Position numbers and translations under genes: made by a program | Assembly (NCBI GenBank): GCA_021818445.1 | Contig: JAKAEB010000007.1 | Span: forward strand, 28,819-92,818 | Direction of reading: 5' to 3' | Length of the DNA: 64,000 bases | Source: Planctomycetota bacterium | Lineage (GTDB): Bacteria > Planctomycetota > Phycisphaerae > WQYP01 | Part shown: in pieces, positions 35,186 through 43,523 of the stretch | Numbering within the stretch: position 1 is the first letter of the stretch | How the letters are laid out: each line of letters begins with the position of its first letter | The notes under the pieces: model-generated | What the model saw: only the letters and a program-made list of their open reading frames with translations | The model's database searches: none | What the model was told of the DNA's origin: nothing

Positions 35186-35329
35186 GCAGGCCCTTGGGCC
35201 TGCACGGTGTTTCACACGCCTTGGCGTTTGTGGCACACCGGATGGCGAAGTCGCACGCGTTGTGGCAGTGCCACAAAAAAGCGTGCGTGCTTGGCGCGGA
35301 CGTATTGTCCGCATCGGGCGGCTGCCGCC
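35186..35329. repeat. Cluster of four tight hairpins upstream of the propeller gene
   Basis: Four perfect stems follow one another: GCAGGCCC/GGGCCTGC (35186-35203, loop TT), TGTGGCA/TGCCACA (35261-35275, loop G), GCGGAC/GTCCGC (35296-35312) and GGCGGC/GCCGCC (35317-35329). The third belongs to a 20-base motif GCGCGGACGT-N4-TCCGCA at 35294-35313 that recurs inside the next gene at 36933-36952. They may be dispersed repeats or a structured leader. Nothing else was seen in 35004-35566. Confidence 0.5.
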
Positions 35330-35566
35330 GCCTGATCGGGTCGTTCTCTGCCGCGTTTTATCTTTTGGGAGCAACATTCAATGTTTACAGGGCGTGAAGT
35401 CAGCAAAATCAATCCGACGCGGTGCATCCGCGGCATCCTGTGCCGCAGCCGCAATGCCCGCCGTCTGAAAGACCCGCCGCAGGCGGGGCAATCCGCGACC
35501 CTCGGCCTCACCGCCCCCGCCTCGGCTACCGCGTTCCCCCAAACCCGCACTGCATCCCTCGGCCTC

Positions 35567-38170
35567 ATGTTTCTGATCTCCTTCCTACTGGTAATATCCC
35601 TTGCATCCTTCCCCGCATTTGCCGCCGGCAGTAATAAACATCCATCCACCCCCCAACAACATAAAAAACTTCCTCCCACGGCCTTGAGTGAATTTGGCCT
35701 TGGCTGCCCGCTTAAATTCATCACCGGCATCTGCACCGACGGCCCGCACCATATCTGGGTTTCCGGTGAAGACAATGGCCTGTATGCCGGTAAAATCAGC
35801 TACCGCCATCTGCATCAGCATTCCAAACTTTCCGGCTCCGCCCACGGCGGTGCCGCACTGCTTTCCCGTCACGATCTGCACATCCATTGGTACCATTTTG
35901 ATAAAGCCAATTCGCCCGGCCTGGCCAGCAATTTCATCACCGCCATCTGCGTCGATGGCAGGGGCCGCCTGTGGGCCGGCACCGACCGCCACGGCGTGTG
36001 CGTGTTTAATGGCAAACATTGGAAGCATTACAGCATTCTCAATGGCCCATTGGGTTGCCATGTGTATGCCATCGCCTATGACAGCGCTGCGAACCAAATA
36101 TGGATCGCCACAGAAAATGGGATCAGCATTTACCAGTGCAGTAAAACCATGCCAGACACCCCAGCGAGCCGGGCAATTTATTTGCCCGGCACCGCCAAGC
36201 CGGGCGATGGCGTAGCGTCCGTCACCCCGAAGCTTCAGTTGCCACGGCACACATGGCATTACATCACCACCGCCAACGGTTTACCGCCCAATCCGGACGC
36301 CATGGCATTTGATAACCTTGGCCATGCGTATGTGGGCACGCTATGCAATGGGCTGGCGATTGGTCGGCCAGTGTTGTCTTACCGCGGGCCGCCGGGGGCG
36401 ATGTTTGCCCAAAAGCACCTGATTTATCGCTGGCGGGTCATCAAGGGGCCGTGGCATATGCCGCTGACGGCCACCGGCTACGGGCTGCCATCAAATTTGA
36501 TTAACTGCGTGCTGGTGGGGCGGCGGAGGCAGCATATTTATGTGGGCACAGATTTAGGTCTGGCCATCAGCACCAACCGGGGCGGGACATTCCACTACAT
36601 CCGTGGCAGTGATTATGCCGCCAAGGTGATGGGGTTGTGGCATCCGCCGGTGGGATATCGTCCGCCGCCAAAGGCATTTTTGAACAAACTGCTGCCGGGG
36701 GATCATATAACGACCTTGGCCGAAGATGCGCAGGGCAACATCTGGGTGGGCACATGGCGGAATGGCTATGCGGTTATTGATGCCCGCACAGGCCAGATGA
36801 TGAAAAGCGAAGACCAGCCGCAGTTAAAAGGGGAGGATGGCTATATCAATCGCCTCTGCCCGTTGGTGATCGGTGCGAGCACTGCGGTGCGCCGAGGCGC
36901 GTCGCTTGGCAGCGCGGACGCACGGCCCGGTAGCGCGGACGTCCCATCCGCACACACATCCGCTGCCGGCCGCCAGCGAGCCAGAAATACAAAAATAATG
37001 GAGGCGATGCTCATAGGCCGTTACGGCTTTGGCACGCACTGCTTTGCGGGCATTATCAACGGGCAGGCTTCGGCAGGTGCCCTTGCCGGTGCCAATCCCA
37101 CAGAGTCCAGTCTGCCGCACTTTGCCAAGGTGCCAACGCGGGGCCAAATGCGTCGGATGGTAGCCGCGCTGAAAAAGTCGCGCCTGGGCTCTGACCGCCC
37201 GGTCTACCTTGGCTGCGACTGGGCTACGCGGGGCGATTGGACGGGCAGGTACGGACGGCAGTTTACCTTTCTCTTTGCGACATGTTCCCCTTACAGCCAG
37301 ACCGTGGCTTGGAACGTAAAAAACTGGTACAACCTGTCGGCGGCGATCGGCCCGCATCACCACCGCGGCGATTTCATAAGAGCTTGGAATGAATGGTTCC
37401 GAACCAAAGACCACCGCGTGCTTTGGGACCCGATAGAGGGCCACCGTGACGAGGGCGATTTCGACGACCACGGCGAGGCTTACGCGCCGACGTATTCGGG
37501 ACCCAACGATTGGGTGCTCGTCCGCGTTCCGGCGGGGGAATTCAAGCTCAGCGCGTATTTCGTTAACTACAACGGGCATACCACCGTGATGCGGCGGCGG
37601 GACTACTTGGTCAGCATCCACAGGGGGCTACCGAGTATGGACGCAACCGCCCGCACGCGGCCCTTGGCGGCCGCACGTGTCGCCAATTATTGGGGTGGCG
37701 TCTACCAAAGCTTCCTGGTTCCGGGTCCCGGCGTATGGGCGATCGAGGTCCAGCGCGGCAGTAGCCTGAACGCCATGATCGAGGGCGTTTTCATCGACAG
37801 GCTTGCCGGCCGGAGGCAGTGCCATTGGATCGGCTACGCGCCGGGGCGGTACCCGCTTCCTTGGATGGGCTCGGTGGCGTACGGTTGGCCACTCCCGCCT
37901 TACCGGTCCACGGTTTCCGGGGCGGCATGGGTGCTGGGCGACTGGCGCGCGATCCGCTCTCTCGAGAGGACAGGGCACGGGTCCGTTTTTAATTCGGCGG
38001 CCACGTTGGCCTACCGTGCGGCCGTGGGCCGGCACGCCGCAAGGCGCCTGGTCGGCGATATTTGCTGGCGGGTGCCCATTTGGACACAATCTGCCAGATG
38101 GAACTTCGAGGCCACGGTACACCACGCCCGCCAGAGCCTTAAGCGGCATATGACGGCTACGCCATTTTGA
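35567..38170 (+). CDS. Large secreted propeller protein with a carbohydrate-binding-like C-terminal part
   Basis: The mature protein begins after a signal peptide (MFLISFLLVISLASFPAFA). The N-terminal 430 residues carry about six repeats of the two-component-regulator propeller type, such as GRLWAGTDRHGVCVFNG, NQIWIATENGISIYQ, HIYVGTDLGLAIS and GNIWVGTWRNGYAVID. The C-terminal about 330 residues (from VYLGCDWATRGDWTGRYG to NAMIEGVFIDRL) resemble a beta-sandwich module common in large planctomycete secreted proteins and are probably glycan-binding. I chose the ATG at 35567; the frame is open from 35381, but those 62 residues come from repeat-like DNA. The linker between the halves also comes from repeat DNA. 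There is no catalytic motif. Two more secreted-protein genes follow. Confidence 0.75.
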   Translation: MFLISFLLVISLASFPAFAAGSNKHPSTPQQHKKLPPTALSEFGLGCPLKFITGICTDGPHHIWVSGEDNGLYAGKISYRHLHQHSKLSGSAHGGAALLSRHDLHIHWYHFDKANSPGLASNFITAICVDGRGRLWAGTDRHGVCVFNGKHWKHYSILNGPLGCHVYAIAYDSAANQIWIATENGISIYQCSKTMPDTPASRAIYLPGTAKPGDGVASVTPKLQLPRHTWHYITTANGLPPNPDAMAFDNLGHAYVGTLCNGLAIGRPVLSYRGPPGAMFAQKHLIYRWRVIKGPWHMPLTATGYGLPSNLINCVLVGRRRQHIYVGTDLGLAISTNRGGTFHYIRGSDYAAKVMGLWHPPVGYRPPPKAFLNKLLPGDHITTLAEDAQGNIWVGTWRNGYAVIDARTGQMMKSEDQPQLKGEDGYINRLCPLVIGASTAVRRGASLGSADARPGSADVPSAHTSAAGRQRARNTKIMEAMLIGRYGFGTHCFAGIINGQASAGALAGANPTESSLPHFAKVPTRGQMRRMVAALKKSRLGSDRPVYLGCDWATRGDWTGRYGRQFTFLFATCSPYSQTVAWNVKNWYNLSAAIGPHHHRGDFIRAWNEWFRTKDHRVLWDPIEGHRDEGDFDDHGEAYAPTYSGPNDWVLVRVPAGEFKLSAYFVNYNGHTTVMRRRDYLVSIHRGLPSMDATARTRPLAAARVANYWGGVYQSFLVPGPGVWAIEVQRGSSLNAMIEGVFIDRLAGRRQCHWIGYAPGRYPLPWMGSVAYGWPLPPYRSTVSGAAWVLGDWRAIRSLERTGHGSVFNSAATLAYRAAVGRHAARRLVGDICWRVPIWTQSARWNFEATVHHARQSLKRHMTATPF
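36168..36190. repeat. Hairpin inside the propeller gene
   Basis: GCCGGGCAA (36168-36176) pairs perfectly with TTGCCCGGC (36182-36190) over loop TTTAT, inside the reading frame. Together with the following GC-rich stretch to about 36232 it encodes a linker (LPGTAKPGDGVASVTPK) between two propeller blades. Confidence 0.45.
36887..36985. repeat. Repeat-derived segment inside the propeller gene
   Basis: This stretch contains AGCGCGGACG twice (36911-36920 and 36932-36941) and the 20-base motif GCGCGGACGT-N4-TCCGCA (36933-36952), also present upstream of the gene at 35294-35313. It is read in frame as a low-complexity linker (RRGASLGSADARPGSADV...) at the junction of the propeller and the C-terminal module. 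Confidence 0.55.
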
Positions 38171-38224
38171 AGGGTGCCGTGTTGGTGCCCGGGCGAACCA
38201 GTTTTTTTTTAATGGAGAAAAGAA

Positions 38225-39262
38225 ATGTTGGAAGCAAACAAAACGAAACGTGGCCGGCAAGAGAGGCACCGGGGGCGACTGGCGGCAACCGCCATCGCGG
38301 CCGGGATCGCGGCGACGCTCTGCCTTGCGGCAAACGCCCCGGCGTGGGATGTCTGCGTCAGCGCGGGCAATCCATCACCGCAAGTGTACGGCAAAGGCAC
38401 GCAGGCAGACCCCTACGTCGTCTGCGAGGGCACGCAACTTCAGATAACATTCACTGCCCAGACCTGCTACGACGCCGACGGCACCGGGGAATGCGAGCCC
38501 ACTGGCGTCACCTACACGTGGTCGCCCCAGCCCGGTTCCGGAACCACCGAAACGGTGAAGCTTGGCCCCTACACTTCGGCCGGGCTTCACACCTACACGG
38601 CAACCGCGACGGGGAAGGCGGCCGGCTTTATTATGCCCAACGGTAGCCCATGTAAAAATCCGCCCCCGAGCACCAAGAGCGGGAGCGACACGGTTTATAT
38701 TGTGTCCAGTTCGGGAACGGCGTGGACACCGGTTTCCTCCCCTAAGCCGACGTTTCCGGCTCCGCCCACGGTGCCGGACCAGATCATTTCGGGATCCGGC
38801 TACTGCCCTGCGCCCGATATCTACGATTACCAGGTCAAATACGTCTCCTCGGTGCAGCCGGATATAGTAAATGGGAGCTCGCAATACTCGGGCTGCGGCG
38901 CTGCGGTTACCTCCAGCAAGACCATCACAACGCAATGCCCGTACACCGTAACGGTCAGCTTCGGGCCACAGGCCGGACCAGCATCGGGAGCGGTTTCTAT
39001 CCCCGTCAGTTTCGGCAACGTCACGCAGACTTACACCAGCACCTTTACTGCTGGCCCGAAAAGCACACTGGACTTCGAGATTATGCGTCGCACGCCCGCC
39101 TGGTACCTTTCAGTTAGCGCGTACTACCGAAGCACCGCATGCTTCCAGTTCAATTCTGGCCCCTACGGGCCTTGGCAATACGAAAGTACGGTTGCCAGCC
39201 CAGATTTCACTGAATTGCCAGGGTCGGTTTGGGATGTCTGGGCGCAATGCTGCGGTGGGTGA
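38225..39262 (+). CDS. Secreted cysteine-rich protein of unknown function
   Basis: The 345-residue product has a basic start and a hydrophobic signal segment (LAATAIAAGIAATLCLAANAPA). The mature part holds 11 cysteines (DVCV, VVCEG, QTCYD, GECEP, SPCKN, GYCPA, SGCGA, TQCPY, TACFQ, QCCGG), which suggests a disulfide-stabilised exported protein. Segments such as ITFTAQTC, VTYTWSPQPGSG and TYTATATGKA read like immunoglobulin-like (PKD-type) strands. No enzyme motif is visible. An AATGGAGAAAAGAA precedes the ATG. It lies 54 bases after the propeller gene and 49 before the next gene, so the three are probably one transcript. Confidence 0.78.
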   Translation: MLEANKTKRGRQERHRGRLAATAIAAGIAATLCLAANAPAWDVCVSAGNPSPQVYGKGTQADPYVVCEGTQLQITFTAQTCYDADGTGECEPTGVTYTWSPQPGSGTTETVKLGPYTSAGLHTYTATATGKAAGFIMPNGSPCKNPPPSTKSGSDTVYIVSSSGTAWTPVSSPKPTFPAPPTVPDQIISGSGYCPAPDIYDYQVKYVSSVQPDIVNGSSQYSGCGAAVTSSKTITTQCPYTVTVSFGPQAGPASGAVSIPVSFGNVTQTYTSTFTAGPKSTLDFEIMRRTPAWYLSVSAYYRSTACFQFNSGPYGPWQYESTVASPDFTELPGSVWDVWAQCCGG

Positions 39263-39311
39263 GGCACGGAGCAGATTGCAGGTACCGAATGAGAAATAGG
39301 AGTATCAATCG

Positions 39312-40712
39312 ATGAAAAGGCTTATCCCCATTCTCTCCATGGCAGGCCTGTCCGTGGCCGCGTCCGCCAGCCAAGCGCACCCACTCACCCCACAGGGGTT
39401 TGTGAGGGGCATCGACGCGGCGTGCCCGCGCTGCAAGCCCTACCTGGTCGTTCTGCGGGGAATGTATGACAGGCCAAAGCAGTCGCAGCAGCTTTTTGTC
39501 ATGCGGAGGAAGATTTGGTTCCATGGTGCAAGCCGCGCCACTGCGCAGCGCCTGGCGCGTCGCAGTGTCGCCCTCTACGCCGAGTTTTACCGGCTCCTTT
39601 CGCAGGGAAAAAAGCCAGCCAGCACAGCGAAGCTGATGCGCTTCACACGCGACGATAGGGTCGGGGGCGCGATCCGCAGCAGCGCGGCCTGGCTGCTTTA
39701 CCTCGCGACGCACCGCACCCAGTACGCGGCGACGGCACTGCGGCTGCACGGGTTTGAGACAAAAATCTTTGACCGTGTCCGGGACACGAATTTTCCTGCG
39801 ATATTGGAAGTTCTTCTGAAACGGGTTGCCGCAACGCCCCGCGGCACGCCGGCGCGGCTTCTGCCGGCGACGGTGACGGTACGTTATTATTATTTAACGT
39901 TGGTAAAGGCGGCGATGTTCCAGCATGTCCCGAAAAAGGAACTCGACGATTTGTTTATGCTTTACCGGCGCATGCTGGTGCCCACGCCGGGCATGAATCG
40001 CTGGGTGGCAGGGGCTGTGAGGCGTCGGCTTGTACCACTGCGTGTACATTTTTCGCCCTCGGCTGCGCCGCAAGTTGCCAAGGCGTTAAGTCCCTATGGT
40101 CATCGGCCATTGATGGAATTTCTACGGGCCTTGGCGCGGCAGGGACTTGTGCTTGACCTGGCGCAGGTGATGCACGACATCCCGGCCGATAAGGCCGCCG
40201 TGAACCACGCCGTGGGCGAAGTGGCGGCGACCGCGCACGGGCAGTTAAAAAGGCAACTGAACCAATTCCTCAAATCTCCGCCAAAGGTCAGCGACCGCCC
40301 TTGGCTTACGCCATCGCGCCGGGAGGCGCTGAAGATATATCAGCAGCAGAAGCAGGCAGCAAAGGCCGCCGCCAAACACCATCATCTGCCGCCGTGGCTT
40401 GCCATTGCCCAACCATTGGTAAAGGTTCGGGTAGGGCCGGGGAGCGCGTTTGCCCATGCCGTGTTTACCATCCGAAACAAATCGGAGAACACGCTTCGGA
40501 TTCTGCGTCTATGGACATCGTGCACGTGCACATCGGCCAAGGTAGGCCGGTATTCGATAAACGCGGGCGATGCACTGCACATTCGCGCCAAGGTGCGGAT
40601 GGCGGGCCTGACCCCACCGTTCCAGCGTTATGTATTTTTGCTTTTAGGGCGTGGCAGCCACCCGAAGCACCCGGTGAAGGTGCGATTGACGATGGACATC
40701 GCGGGCCGATGA
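39312..40712 (+). CDS. Exported protein with CPRC motif and C-terminal DUF1573-like domain
   Basis: A signal peptide (KRLIPILSMAGLSVAASASQA) precedes a short CPRC motif (DAACPRCKPYL, about residues 38-45) reminiscent of thiol-redox sites. The middle is a long helical, arginine- and alanine-rich region of about 300 residues with no recognisable family. The last about 90 residues (HAVFTIRNKSENTLRILRL, TSCTCTSAKVGRYSINAGDALHI) match the DUF1573 pattern of a beta-sandwich with a CxC pair after the first strands. DUF1573 proteins in planctomycetes are exported. The role is unknown, and it ends the three-gene run. Confidence 0.78.
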   Translation: MKRLIPILSMAGLSVAASASQAHPLTPQGFVRGIDAACPRCKPYLVVLRGMYDRPKQSQQLFVMRRKIWFHGASRATAQRLARRSVALYAEFYRLLSQGKKPASTAKLMRFTRDDRVGGAIRSSAAWLLYLATHRTQYAATALRLHGFETKIFDRVRDTNFPAILEVLLKRVAATPRGTPARLLPATVTVRYYYLTLVKAAMFQHVPKKELDDLFMLYRRMLVPTPGMNRWVAGAVRRRLVPLRVHFSPSAAPQVAKALSPYGHRPLMEFLRALARQGLVLDLAQVMHDIPADKAAVNHAVGEVAATAHGQLKRQLNQFLKSPPKVSDRPWLTPSRREALKIYQQQKQAAKAAAKHHHLPPWLAIAQPLVKVRVGPGSAFAHAVFTIRNKSENTLRILRLWTSCTCTSAKVGRYSINAGDALHIRAKVRMAGLTPPFQRYVFLLLGRGSHPKHPVKVRLTMDIAGR

Positions 40713-41099
40713 GCCGCAGGGGCACCGGGGCACAGTGGAAGTTAAAAAACTACGAAATAATCAGATACGCAATTCTTCGCGCGCTTGGCGATCCCTTCTA
40801 AGAAAGTCAAGCACAATAAAGGCGGGGGTTCCCGGCCCCAATACATAGCACGGGGCTTGCCCGGTGTTGGTACACATGCAAAACCCGCCAGCGCCTATCA
40901 CGGCGCGTCCGCCATCCGCCAATGTACCAACCACCGGCAAGCCGGTGGCTATATAACGTCCGCGGCGGTGCCCCCGTGCATAAATCGGTTCTTACCCGGT
41001 GCGTTTCGTTGCAATAAAAATATATTGGTGGCCTTTGCTCCCCGCGGTGCAAATTGATCTAATTAACCGCCGCAGTACTGGTTTACCTGCGCGGGTGCG
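40713..41099. other. Convergent intergenic stretch holding a REPIN-like repeat
   Basis: This 387-base gap lies between the ends of the DUF1573-like gene and hpnE. Its main content is the inverted repeat pair at 40845-40952. A run AATAAAAATATATT at about 41015-41028 is AT-rich. No gene is supported. Confidence 0.6.
40845..40952. repeat. REPIN-like pair of inverted REP hairpins
   Basis: Arm one (40845-40878) reads ATAGCACGGGGCTTGCCC then GGTGTTGGTACA. The reverse complement of arm two (40921-40952) reads ATAGCCACCGGCTTGCC then GGTGGTTGGTACA. The arms align over about 30 bases with small gaps, and each arm is itself a hairpin (CCACCGGC/GCCGGTGG is perfect at 40931-40948). The 42-base spacer is GC-rich. 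Two palindromic units in opposite orientation between convergent genes is the classic REPIN arrangement. Confidence 0.65.
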
Positions 41100-42590
41100 T
41101 CAGTCGGAGCCGGAAAACCAGCGGGCGGTAAATTCCATATTCAAATCATTGGCAAGAGGTGAAGGCAAGCCGGCGGTGTGGGGCAAGGCCTTGAGCAGTG
41201 CGCCGGCCGCCATATATCCGCTGCGTACCGCCCCCTCCATGGTGGCGGGCCATCCGGTGCGGGTGTAGTCGCCAGCGAGAAATAAGTTTTCAATACCACC
41301 GGGCGGGGGTGCCTGCGGCGGGCGGATGCGGTCCACGCCGGGTGATGGCGAGAACGTGGCGCGCTTTTCAATCACAATCCGATGCCGGACGAGTTTGGCC
41401 TGTGGCTTGCGGAATAATGCCCGAAGCTGGTGTTCAAAAAGGGCGGCGCAATGCTCGTGCGGTGTGGAGACCCATTGCCGGGCGGCACTTATCACACCGT
41501 GTACGGCCGAACCCTGTGCATCTTTTCTAAAAAGCCATTGCAAAGGTCCTTCGATGAGTGCGGCGTGCGGAATATCCATTACCGGCCGATCAAACCATAA
41601 ATGGGCACCGAGGATCGGCACGCTGTCAAGCCGATCAAGGCCGACAAAACGTGTATCGGCCCGCAACCACTCGGGCGCGATCAGCTTGGTGGCCGCGTGA
41701 TGGTTGGTGGCCAGCACCACGGCGGAAACGGCGATTTTTTCCCCGCTTGAGAGCCGCACCGTGGAGATAGTTTTTTGACGGCAGACGATTTCGGTGACGC
41801 GTTTGCCAAAGCGGATGTCGCGACATGGGCGCCGGGCGTAGAGTGTCTGGAGGGGGCAGTCGGGCAGACCGATGGTGTATCCATGGCGGTTGCGCAGCAT
41901 GGCCTCCTGAAAAATCTCGATGGCGTAAAGGGCGGCAGCCCGCGGCGTGTCCTCATTAAGGGCGCTGATGACGACAGGGTCGTAAAATTTGCGGATCACC
42001 GCTGGCGATTGATGGTGGCGTGCCAGCCAGTCGCCAAAAGATATATTGGCCAGAGCGGCGCGGCCCGATCGGCCGAGTCGCATCATGGCCCGCATGGCGT
42101 GGGCCACGCTGAGGCGCTCGCTGATTGAAAGCAAACCGAAAAGCGCCATGGCCGGCCCCAGGTGCAGCGGTGCGGGCATGCCGGGAACCGACCACAGGCT
42201 GTGGTGGCGGCCGCGCTCATCCAAGTAATGCACGCGCCGATACCATTTGATATGTTCGGTGGCACCCAGACGCCGATACAGATCGATCAGATTGGTGCAG
42301 CAGCCAAGCAGCACATGCTGACAATTGTCCAGGAGTTCATCGGATTGCGCATCATGAAAACTGCTGGCGCGGCCGCCGAGATCCTGCCGCGATTCAATCA
42401 GGATGACCGGAATGCCGCACGATTCCAAAACGGTGGCTGCGGCGATACCTGCCAGCCCGCCACCGATGACGACGACCGGGTCGCGACGGTCCGTCCACCG
42501 ATCATTGGCGTCGGCCCGTCCAAAAAGTGCGGGGCCTCCAACGACGGTGTCAGCGGCATGGATGGATGTCAGTTCCGGGGTGTCAGGCAT
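41100..42590 (-). CDS. hpnE: Squalene-associated FAD-dependent desaturase HpnE
   Basis: HpnE reduces hydroxysqualene to squalene, the third step of the bacterial HpnCDE route. The N-terminal FAD site is VVVIGGGLAGIAAATVLE, followed by LIESRQDLGGRASSF. The late flavin-binding segment ENLFLAGDYTRTGWPATMEGAVRSGYMAA is typical of the amine oxidase/phytoene desaturase family. The length of 496 residues is slightly above the usual 420-470. It is the last gene of the leftward hpnC-hpnD-hpnE run, 15 bases after the hpnD stop. Confidence 0.95.
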   Translation of the reverse strand: MPDTPELTSIHAADTVVGGPALFGRADANDRWTDRRDPVVVIGGGLAGIAAATVLESCGIPVILIESRQDLGGRASSFHDAQSDELLDNCQHVLLGCCTNLIDLYRRLGATEHIKWYRRVHYLDERGRHHSLWSVPGMPAPLHLGPAMALFGLLSISERLSVAHAMRAMMRLGRSGRAALANISFGDWLARHHQSPAVIRKFYDPVVISALNEDTPRAAALYAIEIFQEAMLRNRHGYTIGLPDCPLQTLYARRPCRDIRFGKRVTEIVCRQKTISTVRLSSGEKIAVSAVVLATNHHAATKLIAPEWLRADTRFVGLDRLDSVPILGAHLWFDRPVMDIPHAALIEGPLQWLFRKDAQGSAVHGVISAARQWVSTPHEHCAALFEHQLRALFRKPQAKLVRHRIVIEKRATFSPSPGVDRIRPPQAPPPGGIENLFLAGDYTRTGWPATMEGAVRSGYMAAGALLKALPHTAGLPSPLANDLNMEFTARWFSGSD

Positions 42591-42605
42591 GTAAGACCAT
42601 CGTCC

Positions 42606-43505
42606 TTATCCGCGTTTGCTCCGCCACATGATAACCAGCTTCTGCATAGTGTTCAGACGCACCCTTCGGGTGAGCACATCCATCGGGCAATGGGCAATTT
42701 TATCGAGTATGCCACGGTAGATGCCTGTCATCGCCACCAGGGCCGGGCGGGAATCGGCCGAGACATACTGCTCAAGGTCGGCGGAGGCGTGGTAGTATTT
42801 GCGTGCCCGGCTGATTTCAAAATTAAGCAGCGACAATATTTCATTATTGGCCAATCCATTGCCCAACCAGGTGGACCGCACACCGAAGCGGGCCAGATCT
42901 TCCATGGGGATGTAGCAGCGGCCACGGCGGGCGTCTTCCCGCACATCCCGCAGTACATTGGTGAGTTGGAATGCGGTACCCCGGTCAATCGCCAGGCGTT
43001 CGGTATCGTGGCCGCCGGTGTATCCCCAGACGTGTATGCTTGCGAGGCCGACAACTCCGGCTACGCGGTAACAGTATTCGTTCAGGTCGTCAAAGGTTTT
43101 GGGGATGGTGAAATCCAGGTCCTGCAGTTGGCCTTCAATCATGGCGTCAAAAATGCTTATGGGCATGTTAAAACGCTGCGCGCAATCGATAAGGGCTGCC
43201 CAACCGCTCCATCCGTGATCGGGTGGTGTGTGGTCGGTCAGCGCGCGGCGTGTCAGGCTGCGAAGGCGCTCAAGCTGGCGGATACGTTCTTTGGCGTCCT
43301 GCTGAGATGGATCGTCCGCAAGGTCATCGGCGTAGCGCATAAAGGCATAAAGGGCAAACATACCGTCGCGTTTAGCTGGTGGCAGCAGTTTGAGGCCATG
43401 GAAGAAATTTTTGGCCTGCGATCGGGTGACATCCGCGCAAAAGGCCTTTGATTTAGCCAACGGGGCCGGCGACGTATCTTTTTGCGCGGTGATTAATTCA
43501 GTCAT
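42606..43505 (-). CDS. hpnD: Presqualene diphosphate synthase HpnD
   Basis: HpnD joins two farnesyl diphosphates to presqualene diphosphate. The two aspartate-rich motifs are RYADDLADD and NVLRDVREDARRGR, as in squalene/phytoene synthases. I chose the ATG at 43505, which has GGAG seven bases upstream; a TTG at 43517 would add four residues. The stop of hpnC lies 18 bases before it. The length of 299 residues is normal. Confidence 0.94.
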   Translation of the reverse strand: MTELITAQKDTSPAPLAKSKAFCADVTRSQAKNFFHGLKLLPPAKRDGMFALYAFMRYADDLADDPSQQDAKERIRQLERLRSLTRRALTDHTPPDHGWSGWAALIDCAQRFNMPISIFDAMIEGQLQDLDFTIPKTFDDLNEYCYRVAGVVGLASIHVWGYTGGHDTERLAIDRGTAFQLTNVLRDVREDARRGRCYIPMEDLARFGVRSTWLGNGLANNEILSLLNFEISRARKYYHASADLEQYVSADSRPALVAMTGIYRGILDKIAHCPMDVLTRRVRLNTMQKLVIMWRSKRG

Positions 43506-43523
43506 ACCCAGCTCCAACTGATT

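Noticed and set aside
35004..35380. CRISPR array or attC-like integron site
   Set aside because: The hairpins differ in sequence and spacing and lack regular repeats, spacers and GTTRRRY core sites.
36824..37621. 265-residue minus-strand frame in the propeller gene
   Set aside because: Arginine- and valine-rich antisense frame in GC-rich DNA; the plus-strand protein has clear propeller and binding-module features.
38375..38935. 186-residue minus-strand frame opposite the cysteine-rich gene
   Set aside because: Very arginine/glycine rich, as expected of antisense reading of GC-rich DNA.
42162..43451. 429-residue plus-strand frame opposite hpnE and hpnD
   Set aside because: It spans the antisense of two confident genes and their junction.
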